From Branchiostoma floridae (lineage: Eukaryota > Chordata > Leptocardii > Amphioxiformes > Branchiostomatidae): 64,000 bases of DNA. A program made the translations under genes and the position numbers. The DNA is taken from contig NC_049988.1 of assembly GCF_000003815.2 (NCBI RefSeq), forward strand, positions 22,807,069-22,871,068, given 5' to 3'. Position 1 is the first letter of the stretch. Each line of letters starts with the position of its first letter. The notes beneath the pieces are model-generated. The model ran no database searches. It was not told where the DNA came from and worked only from the letters and a program-made list of their open reading frames with translations. Of this stretch, positions 34,691-44,329 are shown piece after piece.

Positions 34691-35359
34691 GAAGGTGCTA
34701 GTTCAGCCCGTCCCCGTTTGTTTTTCTTCTACGAGAGAAGCTTCTCCATGGATTAAAAAAAAAATTATGAAGGTGACGAGAACTAAGTGTTTGCATTCAT
34801 TAGTGCGTAGAGCCCGTTTCGTGGAGCTGGAGGGCTGTACGAGCAACCTCCATGGAGGTGCTCTGTAGAGCTCCTCCATGGAGGTTGCTCGTGCAGCCCC
34901 TATTGTTAATTTGTTAACGTTATGGTGAGGCAAACCATTTTCAATCGATCAGGCAAAAATCTTTTCCCAGATCAAGCATAACTTTATTGCGCAGCGACTG
35001 TACAAGGTACAAAGCATGGCATCTACTGATGCATAACTACAGTTCTATAAGGCTCATCTACTTATACAAGGGTGCATAGTATGGGATGGAAATGGTCTTT
35101 TACAATCATTGGGGGGATTTCTAGCACCTAGACATTCCTTGATGCATTTTCCTATGTATAACATGCAGGGGTTGTCACATGTATTTAGATTTACTACTTA
35201 ATTGAGGTATGAGTGGTAGTTAACTATATCCAGATTGTTTTGTTACCTGCAATTAGCCTTCGGAACTATTGTTATATTTAATTTTGTGTTTCTTGAATAA
35301 ATAAAGATTTATTGGTTATGCTGAACTGAAAGGATAACGTAGCATGCATGCATAACACC

Positions 35360-35391
<32 letters not shown>

Positions 35392-35728
35392 CACGCCTGT
35401 ATATGTGTGTACACGCACGTGTGTGTGCACGCCTGTGTGTGTGTGTTTGTGTGTGTGTGCACGCCTGTGTATGTATGTGTGTGCACGCCTGTGTGTGTGC
35501 ACGCCTGTGTATGTGTGCACGCTTGTGTGTGTGGCGTGCGTGTGTGTATGCACGCCTGTGTGTGTGTGTGTGTGTGTGTTTGTGTGTGTGTGCACGCCTG
35601 TGTATGTGTGTGTGTGCACGTCTGTGTGTGTGTGCACGCCTGTGTATGTGTGCACACTTGTGTGTGTGGCGTGCGTGTGTGTATGCACGCCTGTGTGTGT
35701 GTGTGCGCGTGTGTGTGTGTGTGTGTAT
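35360..35728 (+). repeat. TG microsatellite, copy 2
   Basis: TG runs with GCACGCCTG spacers at about 20-60 bp intervals, in the same position relative to the promoter block as 27395-28095. Confidence 0.95.
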
Positions 35729-36042
35729 AGACATTCTTATATTTAAAAGACAGGCAGTATACGAGTATTGCTGCGCTGTGTTTTGACGTTCCTGACACCT
35801 GTCAATCACTGTTATTGAGAAAAAGCATGACCAGATGACTGAAATAAAAAGTTATATGAAAACTATCTCTGTTTGAAATGTTGTACTGAGTGTAAGTTAC
35901 AACAGTATACTTCATATATTTTACACAAAATGGCAGGAAGAGTTTGTGACGTGTCCAGAAAAACACGTTGATTTAATGACTACACTGAGTTCTGACGCAC
36001 AAACTTGTTTGATGTTTCTCCCTCCCAGCACAGATTAACTTC

Positions 36043-36121
36043 TTTTCCCAGAAAATTAGTCTGCCACTTGCAGAAAAACAAAATGCCATTCGCACCACCT
36101 GATGCCACGTCATCCCTCCAA
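36043..36121 (+). promoter_or_regulatory. Conserved upstream block before truncated exon 36233
   Basis: Near-identical to 28396-28478, about 110 bp upstream of the truncated exon's ATG. Confidence 0.4.
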
Positions 36122-36232
36122 ATAAAGGCAAATGCGGTCTTACGTAGTCAGACTAATTAAGGTATTATTTGCTATATTCATGATTTTTCAGTTATACACT
36201 ACACGACGGCTGTCTGTACAGTACTGCCGAAA

Positions 36233-36328
36233 TGTACGAGCAAGCAGAGCCGGTCCGGTCCCCTTTCTCGCGCCCTGACAGCGGCCAAACCAGAGGGCCG
36301 ACCACCAATATCCATCGGGAAATAGAAT
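36233..36328 (+). pseudogene. Truncated short-tail first exon (D'')
   Basis: Same truncated MYEQAEP exon as at 28589, with the same junction to unrelated DNA. It belongs to duplication unit 1; the next unit ends in the complete first exon of gene D. Confidence 0.75.
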
Positions 36329-36603
36329 GATAGATATAAACTGCAAACGAAGATCACCAAAAAAGGAATATTGGCGATGTCCTTGGTACTGATTACGCAT
36401 CCTGTATCGTTACCTTAGCAACAGCTGAATACGTCTGTCAATGGGGACATCTGGCGGACAGAGTAATCACTGCAACGTCCCGACCATTTCCACAGCTCGT
36501 TTTCGCTGTAACGCGGGGCTTTTTGACCCTTAGAAATGAGTCATGTTAGAAAATAGAATAAAGTACGATAGGATGAGATGGCTGCACCTCAATGGCTGCA
36601 CCC

Positions 36604-36611
36604 TAAATTTG
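36604..36611. other. Empty insertion site of the 5.9-kb element
   Basis: TAAATTTG lies between GGCTGCACCC and TTAACGTTATGG, exactly the sequences flanking the element at 28967-34905. It shows that the insertion came after the duplication, or was absent from the copied unit. Confidence 0.8.
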
Positions 36612-37062
36612 TTAACGTTATGGTGAGGCAAACCATTTTCAATCGATCAGGCAAAAATCTTTTCCCAGATCAAGCATAACTTTATTGCGCAGCAACTGTA
36701 CAAGGTACAAAGCATGGCATCTACTGATGCATAACTACAGTTCTATAAGGCTCATCTACTTATACAAGGGTGCATAGTATGGGATGAAAATGGTCTTTTA
36801 CAATCATTGGGGGGGGGGGGGGTTCTAGCACCTAGACATTCTTTGATGCATTTTCCTATGTATAACATGCAGGGTTTGTCACATGTATTTAGATTTACTA
36901 CTTAATTGAGGTATGAGTGGTAATTAACTATATCCAGATTGTTTTGTTACCTGCAATTAGACTTCGGAACTATTGTTATATTCAATTTTGTGTTTCTAGG
37001 ATAAAATAAAGATTTATTTGTTATGCTGAACTGAAAGGATAACGTAGCATGCATGCATAACA

Positions 37063-37281
37063 CCTGTGTGTGTGTGTGCGCACGCCTGTATATGTGTGTA
37101 CACCTACGTGTGTGTGCGCGCCTGTGTGTGTGTGTGTGTGTGTGTGCACGCCTGTGTATGTGTGTGTGTGCACGCCTGTGTGTGTGTGCACGCCTCTGTA
37201 TGTGTGCACGCTTGTGTGTGTGGTGTGCGTGTGTGTATGCACGCCTGTGTGTGTGTGTGCGTGTGTGTGTGTGTGTGTGTA
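37063..37281 (+). repeat. TG microsatellite, copy 3
   Basis: The shortest of the three homologous TG arrays, about 500 bp upstream of gene D's first exon. Confidence 0.95.
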
Positions 37282-37603
37282 TAGACATTCTTATATTTAA
37301 AAGACAGGCAGTATACGAGTATTGCTGCGCTGTGTTTTGACGTTCCTGACACCTGTCAATCACTGTTATTGAGGAAAAAGCATGACCAGATGACTGAAAT
37401 AAAAAGTTATATGAAAACTGTCTCTGTTTGAAATGTTGTATTGAGTGTAAGTTACAACAGTAACGTTATACTTTATATATTTTACACAAAATGGCAGGAA
37501 GAGTTTGCGACGTCTCCAGAAAAACACGTTGATTTAATGACTACACTGAGTTCTGACGCACAAACTTGTTTGATGTTTCTCCCTCCCAGCACAGATTAAC
37601 TTC

Positions 37604-37682
37604 TTTTCCCAGAAAATTAGTCTGCCACTTGCAGAAAAACAAAATGCCATTCGCACCACCTGATGCCACGTCATCCCTCCAA
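37604..37682 (+). promoter_or_regulatory. Conserved upstream block before gene D
   Basis: Complete block ending about 95 bp before the gene D ATG, with the ACGTCA core. Between block and ATG lies ACACTACACGACGGCTGTC, shared with the two truncated exons. Confidence 0.45.
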
Positions 37683-39109
37683 ATAAAGGCAAATGCGGTC
37701 TTACGTAGTCAGACTAATTAAGGTATGATTTTTCAGTTATACACTACACGACGGCTGTCTGTACAGTACTGCCGAAATGTACGAGGAAGCAGAGCCGGTC
37801 CGGTCCCCTTTCCCGCGCCCTGACAGCGGCCAAACCAGCGGGCCGCCACCCCACACCCCTCCTGTCCATCAGGGTGGTTCTCGCGGGCGTGGCCGCCATG
37901 GCAACGGCGCTTCTGACAAGTTGCAAGAAGACCAAGAAGCGTCTTCACACACGTACGAAGAAGCTGAGGCGGTGAAACGTCACGCAACGTACACGTCTGC
38001 AGGTAGCCGACGTTTTGTAACTTTGTAACTTTTGTGACAAAATAGCCATTTTTTGGCAAACTTTTTCAGAATGATCTCAAGCAGAAATGGAATATGATGA
38101 TCTAAGTAAGGATTATCATAAATGTCATGTACAATGTATCCTTATTTGCAATATTTTGCAATATTAGACAATTTTCATGGTTTAAATACCAGGTGGTCCA
38201 GGTCCCCGAGAAAAGACATTTTCCTTGTGACACCTTATGTATAAAGTCTTGAACAGAAGTCGCAGCGCGACCGTCCAATCAGCGCCAGATCCACGCCGAA
38301 TCATTAAGGAGCAGCTTATTCTATTTTTTCACATAAGAAGTTTCCATGGTTACGTGCCACACACCCAAAGGCGGGGAACCTATCACCCTCCCCGCACTTA
38401 AAAATGCGTTGTTACAAATTTCAGATGCATCGATATATCGCCACATCGATTTCATTTGCAATGATTTCATTTGCAATAATTTTTTTTTAAATGATTAGAA
38501 CATAGCGGGGAACATACATATTTGCAATGATTTCATTTGCAATGATTTTTTTTAAATGATCAAAACATAGCGGGGAACCTATTCCCCTACAACGTTTTGT
38601 GGAAAGTGTCGATTGCGTAGACAAAACGTAGGAAATGTCTGTTTTCCTGTAGAATCCGCTTTGGCTCTTGGCTAGATGGGGACAATGTACCCAATTTTGG
38701 TTTTTACCCAAGAAGGTCATTAGCAAACTTCACGGATTATTTGAGGACCTTGTTCAGGAACGGGACCTGACTTCCTAGTATACCCTTACCTGTATGTTAC
38801 CTGTATGTTATCTGTATGCTACCTGTATCTTAGATATTCATGATGTTAGAAGAAAGTACCAATTGTCACAAAACAGAGGCATATTTTTAACAATCCTCTC
38901 TTTTTCCTTTTCGGAACGCATACAAAGTCACCAACAATAAATCTGACCGCCACACTCTATTTACTTTGCGGAACGCACATAATGTCACCAACAACAGATT
39001 TGTACCACTCCACTCTTTAATTCTACATAGAAAATCATCAAGAATGGAATTCACAATTTGTTAGAGCGATCATATGCCACAACGGAACTGAAACCTGACC
39101 TAATGTCAT

Positions 39110-39600
39110 TTTGTTTATAAAGTGAACTTTATTGCTCGACATTTGTACATGGTACAATGTATGACAACGACTGTTACGCAAAGTACAAAATAGATGTATA
39201 GAACAAGACTTAATATCCTAATTAACATAACAAGAAGGGCTAACACAAGTCTTTGATATAGTGTTACAATCGAGCTGGGCTATACATGAGTTTCATTACT
39301 CTTTCTAATAGCAAAGCAGTCTTTGATATATTTGCCTATCTTTACATTATGGGAGTTGTGGCATCTAAAGATATATACAAATCTGTCTGTAGCATCGAGT
39401 CTCTTGAAATCTGCTGTACTGGATTTTATAAGTAAGCTTAAGAAGATTAAGGAAGAAGATTTTAGTGTTTCTACTGTCCGGCAAAATCCTCCAACCTCTA
39501 GCCTTATTTTTGCGCGCACCGCTGACGAGGGACACAGGATTTTTTATCTGAAATCTGAGGGATGAATCCAGACACATTTCCTCTAGGTTCAAAGGAATGT
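39110..39600 (-). repeat. Possible LINE 3'-end-like sequence in gene D intron 1
   Basis: AACTTTATTGCTCGACATTTG and CATGGTACAATGTATGACAA resemble the block at 34970-35060. Short open frames on both strands here are not convincing. Identity as an antisense retrotransposon tail is a guess. Confidence 0.3.
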
Positions 39601-40178
39601 GTAGAAAGTATTATACCTCTAGATCTTTCTTCAGTTGATTTTACATGTCGTGGTTTCGTGTATTTTTCTTGTAAAATGTATATCTATATAATTTCAACAT
39701 GATTTTAAAAATGATTTTCAATTCCACCTTGTTATTCACTGTGTCACATCGACTAGAACAAAAGAGAGAGAATCTTCACCGACCGAAACTTTTTTCCTAC
39801 CGTCCTCGACCCTAGATGTCTTTATTTATTGATTGACTGATTGATTGGTTGGTTGATTCCATGTTTAAAGACGTATAATTTTATCTCAACAGACCGCACG
39901 TATCCGGGTAAAGCAAGCGGCCGCCGTGCCCTCTGTAGCTCCATGCGCTCCCGCCTTGGCTACATGGCCGCTGGCATTGCCGTGCTGCTAAGTCTACTTG
40001 CCGTGGGATTCGCCCCTCTGACTGTCATGAATAAGGAGGTAAACACTCTTGTACCAAAAAGTTATCGTCAAACATCTTTATGCTGTGTCTGTTCTTATGT
40101 TTGAGTGACTACCAATACAGGAGATACTGCTGTCTTCCCTTAATTTTTTTCTTAAGTTTAGCACTCTTTCATCTGTAG

Positions 40179-40872
40179 GAAATAAATCAACTGTCCACAA
40201 CTGTTGAAGCCTTGAAGCGCGACCAAGACGACATGCGCCAAACGTCCACCACTGTTGATGCCCTAAAGCGTGACCAAGACGACATTTCCACCACTGTTGA
40301 CACCTTAAAGCGCGACCAAGACGACATGCGCCAACTGGCCACCACTGTTGAAGCCTTGAAGCGCGACCAAGACGACATGCGCCAACTAGCCACCACTGTT
40401 GAAGCCTTGAAGCGCGACCAAGACGACATGCGCCAACTGGCCACCACTGTTGAAGCCTTGAAGCGCGACCAAGACGACATGCGCCAACTGGCCACCACTG
40501 TTGAAGCCTTGAAGCGCGACCAAGACGACATGCGCTAACTGGCCACCACTGTTGAAGCCTTGAAGCGCGACCAAGACGACATGCGCCCACTGGCCACCAC
40601 TGTTGAAGCCTTGAAGCGCGACCAAGACGACATGCGCCAACTGGCCACCACTGTTGAAGCCTTGAAGCGCGACCAAGACGACATGCGCCAACTGGCCACC
40701 ACTGTTGAAGCCTTGAAGCGCGACCAAGACGACATGCGCCCACTGGCCACCACTGTTGAAGCCTTGAAGCGCGACCAAGACGACATGCGCCAACTGGCCA
40801 CCACTGTTGAAGCCTTGAAGCGCGACCTGGAAAGCCAAACCCTTGCCTTAGAGCAGCGTCTTCAAGAGATGA
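40179..40872 (+). repeat. Gene D stalk repeats (13 units, homogenised)
   Basis: From the fourth unit on, the 51-bp copies are almost identical, differing mainly by CAA/CCA (Gln/Pro) and the single TAA. Such uniformity points to recent expansion or gene conversion. Confidence 0.9.
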
Positions 40873-41630
40873 GTAAGACGCTGCGTAAGTTAGTTCTGAG
40901 TATTTTTGATGGTCTATTTGTCAACATCACAGAAATGAAAAAAACTACTTTAGGGCACTGAATATCATTATTCCAACGCAAGCATACTTTATGCATGATA
41001 ATATTTGACTAATTAATTTGAGAGAAATATGCTCTTCCGATAGTATGAACATTCTCAACACGACCGATATCCATTGAATTTCCTACGTCTGTTTTTGTTC
41101 CAGTGTCTTGTCCTAAAGGTTACGCAGTGTTCCGTGGAATCTGCTACAAGGCCTTTAACACACTTAAGAGCTTCAGCTATGCGGCTGCGGCCTGTGGTGA
41201 AGACGGCGGCACCCTCGCCATGCCCCGAGACGCTGGGACCAACGCCTTCCTGGTCTCCTTGTACACATCCGTGAGCGACAAGTGGAACTTCTGGATCGGC
41301 CTGCACGATCGGCGCGAAGAGGGAAGGTTTGAGTGGGTGGATGGTTCTGCACTTGGGACCTACAGCTCCTGGGGTCCGGGACAACCGGACAACCGTTATG
41401 GCAACCACGATTGCGTTCTGTACTCCGCACCCTGGGAAGACAAGTGGAACGACGTTGAATGTAACGTACGGTTTCCCTTCATCTGTCAGGCTGTCCCAGG
41501 TACTTTTTATAACCGTACCATTTCCTGAAACCTTTCTGTCTAGTGAACATGCCACAGCTTCTGCATCCATTACACGGAGTGCATCAGGCCATCATAACAT
41601 TCATTAAATATTCATATACAGATATCAAAC

Positions 41631-41655
41631 ATGCAAATGAGGGACTGATTTGCAT
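41631..41655. promoter_or_regulatory. Inverted octamer pair in gene D last intron
   Basis: ATGCAAAT (41631-41638) and ATTTGCAT (41648-41655) around GAGGGACTG, as at 18572. Confidence 0.35.
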
Positions 41656-42399
41656 AATTAAAACAAAAATTGCAAAATCATCTAATGATAAATGACGGTA
41701 ATTTTATGCTTGTGACATGTCTAAGTTGGCTGACTTTGAACATTCCATGCATGAATGAATTTGTGTTCGCCGGACTCCAGTTAGCATCGCTATTTTTATA
41801 AGTACATAACTACACATCTCACCCCTGCTAATGTTGCTCACTTTCCAGGACGTCCGTAGGCGACAGGCGGAACTCTCGCCACCACTGTACAGCGGCTCTC
41901 CGACCATCCGCAGTAAAACTGACCAGCAAAATGTGAAACCTGGAATGATAGTAACAGGTCAAATCAGCACGTTGTTTTATGAATACGTTAAAAAGTTTGT
42001 CGAGTAGAAAACTAATGGAATAAATAGTGAATGGGCACCAAAGCAATGGATCACGTATTGTACAGTGGTAGACAAGCTGAGTTTTCATACAGAGAAAATG
42101 TACTGTACGTTTCGTGAAATGTGCACATAGCCATTTTTAAACATAGAAAGCATTCTAGAAACTGAAAAGCTCCTGGTTTGGCTGTATCAAACCCATCACC
42201 TGTTTCTGGAGCGTTTCCTACAAAATGCTGAACAGACAGGATTAGCAAAATGTAAGCACAACTTCACTCATAGTAAAAAAGCGTAACCGCACTGTTTTCA
42301 CAATGGACTGACTTCCTTTTGTATGTTGTTGTAAACGGACGAAAAACACAATACCAGAATTGCCGGTATTTATTAATAGAGGAGCCTTTGTAAAAAGCC

Positions 42400-42640
42400 T
42401 GAACCAAGTCATAGAGATTTTCTTGCTGTTCTCCAAAGTTTGTAGACTGTGCTCATTTGAGCCTGGACCACTGAAGAAGCCACATTGATTAAATCGGTCT
42501 GTGTAAAAGACTGAATAAAAGTTGTAAACGGGAATTCTGCGACTCCGGCTGTCTTACTGAGTGTGACTGCGATGAGAAAGATGTCGGTTAGCGTGAGGAT
42601 CAGTTCTCTCCCTAGTTATCCAACCTTTGGATACTGATTT
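42400..42640 (+). repeat. Family 3' module behind gene D
   Basis: CTGAAGAAGCC and AATAAAAG are kept, but the core reads GATTAAATC instead of GGTGAAACC and the hairpin is GTCTGTGTAAAAGAC, the most diverged copy. Confidence 0.6.
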
Positions 42641-42889
42641 GTGCTGATGTGTTTCATGTTGAGCTGAATGTGACTTATGTTAGTAGATTTGCTTGGCTAT
42701 ATCATAGTATAGGGCGTGCTGTACCCAAAACTATGTTCCACACATAACGGCCTTTTCTTTGCAAACGCTCCCGGACTTTGCTTAGTCCTGCTTTACAAGA
42801 CCAAATTCTTCATTCTTGTTGTTCCGTTGGTAGATTGGTTCTTCTGCGTCAGAAGATGTTGTTTTGCGTCAGAAGATGCTGCAACAAAC

Positions 42890-43908
42890 ACGGTCATGTG
42901 AAGACAAATAATGACTGTGAAAAACTCCAGCACGACATTAATGACATCTGTTCATGGGAGAAGACGTGGCTTGTGGCTTTTAATCCCTCCAAATGCGAAG
43001 TAATGTCGGTCCCAGCCTCCAGAAACCCGATAACATTCCCCTACTCCCTCCACCAACACCCCCTGACCAAGGTAAGTTCCACCAAATATCTTGGCCTTCA
43101 CATGTCTTCCAACTTGACCTGGGGCAAACACGTTGAAAAAACTACATCAAAAGCTAACAGGACATTGGGTATGTTACGCCGCTGCCTGCGGATATCCAGC
43201 ACTGCGGCCAAAGAGAGAGCCTACATGGCTCTTGTTAGACCATGTCTCGAGTACGGCTGTAGTGTTTGGGACCCCCACACCAAGGCCCAGGTGAGTAGCC
43301 TAGAGATGCATGGTGCAATGAAGAGCTGCCCGATATGTACTTAATGACTACAGACGCACAAGCCCAGTTACCAACATGCTCCACAACCTTGGTTGGCAGT
43401 CCCTCGAACTTAGAAGGAAGATTGCCCGCCAGGTCACAAAATCATCAACAACATCATGTATGTACCTCACACGACCATGCTTGTCCCGGTGGCTCGATGC
43501 TCCCGCCGCACCAATCACTCACAAACATTGCAGGCCATCGCGAGCAGGAACAACTACTACAGGCTCTCGTTCTTCCCTCGTACCATCAGAGAGTGGAATG
43601 GACTTGAGCCTGGTGTGGCGGAGGCGGGGTCTCTCTCCCAGTTCAAAACTGAGCTGGGAAGGACCCTGCTGCATTGAGCCACCCCCACACGTCTTGTATA
43701 TATGTAAATATGTGTTCTATTAGCCCACTTAATTCACCTGTCCTGTCTTTTGCACACAGAAAATCAGTTTGTTTTCATTTCCCATAGCATTATTCCTTCA
43801 TTTTCTCATGTCTATTTGTACCGGTCACTTGTATTTAACCCATGCGTAGTCTGCCAATAATCTCAAAAATTGAGGCTAGGCAGTATGAAAGAAGAGAAGA
43901 AGAAACAT
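42890..43908 (+). mobile_element. Truncated, frameshifted LINE (jockey/CR1-like RT)
   Basis: Reads as the C-terminal part of a non-LTR reverse transcriptase: LQHDINDICSWEKTW, FNPSKCEVMSV, TKYLGLHM, then in other frames NMLHNLGWQSLELRR and SFFPRTIREWNGLEP, with a stop at 43675-43677. At least one frameshift (about 43310-43330) breaks it. The 3' tail ends in AAGAAGAGAAGAAGAAAC. It splits sequence upstream of gene E that is contiguous near 22230. Confidence 0.8.
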
Positions 43909-44139
43909 CCAGCTCATGAAACGGCTCCTCCTTGCGCCCATGGTTATATTGCACCGTTTCGTCAGCCACACACCTGACGGCATTTTTAAATCATCAACAG
44001 ATAAACAAGCAAAACACTGTTGCATATCTTTAAACTAATATTATTTTAAATCTTCAAAAGGCCTTCTGCCGCTCTCTGTTACCTTGTACAATATTTTCCA
44101 TGTTTCTACTTCAACCTCCCAGCACCAAAATAGCCCTTC

Positions 44140-44221
44140 TTTTCCTAGAAAATTAGTCTGCCTCTTGCAGAAAAACAAAAACAATGCTATCTTCAGCACG
44201 TCATACCGCGCCATCCCTCCA
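44140..44221 (+). promoter_or_regulatory. Conserved upstream block before gene E
   Basis: Same block as at gene C (CTGCCTCTTGCAG, CAGCACGTCATACCGCGCC), ending about 109 bp before the ATG. Confidence 0.45.
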
Positions 44222-44329
44222 AATATGGGCAAATATATCCTCACTTCTTCAGACTCATCACGGCATTATTGTCCATATTCATGCACTTTGGCTGCTGTAC
44301 TGTTCGCCTGTTGTCTGTACAGTGCGGTC

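Larger units (their letters stand above)
28967..34905. mobile_element. 5.9-kb hAT-like non-autonomous foldback element
   Basis: Flanked by 8-bp direct repeats TTAATTTG (28959-28966 and 34906-34913). The homologous site without insertion survives as TAAATTTG at 36604-36611. The ends are inverted repeats of about 200 bp sharing GGGG-TGCACGAGCAACCTCC. Inside them face two arrays of ~120-bp repeats, then a ~2.5-kb core without a transposase frame. An 8-bp target duplication is typical of hAT elements; the superfamily is inferred, since no protein is encoded. Confidence 0.75.
34914..36611 (+). repeat. Tandem segmental duplication, unit 1 (1.7 kb)
   Basis: TTAACGTTATGGTGAGGC at 34914 recurs at 36612. 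Between the two: a block with AACTTTATTGCGCAGC, a TG array, the promoter block, and the truncated first exon. The left half of an older copy is at about 27370-28966, cut from its right half by the hAT-like element. Confidence 0.85.
37777..41859 (+). pseudogene. Gene D: short-tail C-type lectin with nonsense codon
   Basis: Exons: 37777-38002 (ATG, MYEEAEPVRSPF), membrane 39893-40038, stalk 40179-40872, CTLD 41104-41499, last 41849-41859 (Arg-Pro-stop). All splice sites and frames fit a 490-residue protein, but TAA at 40536-40538 replaces the CAA (Gln) of the repeat and stops translation at codon 244, inside the stalk. The product would be a membrane-anchored protein without a lectin domain. 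The stalk has 13 near-identical LATTVEALKRDQDDMRQ units. The intact CTLD has QPD and WND, the galactose-type combination (family rule), unlike its EPN neighbours. One C-to-T change explains the stop, so it may be an allele, an assembly error or a very young pseudogene. Confidence 0.7.

Noticed and set aside
35278-35809. His/Thr- and Cys/Val-rich open frames at the second TG array
   Set aside because: Same low-complexity artefact as in the first and third arrays.
39280-39592. Possible small gene around 39323-39565
   Set aside because: Overlapping frames on both strands, no family similarity, located in gene D intron 1 next to repeat-like DNA.
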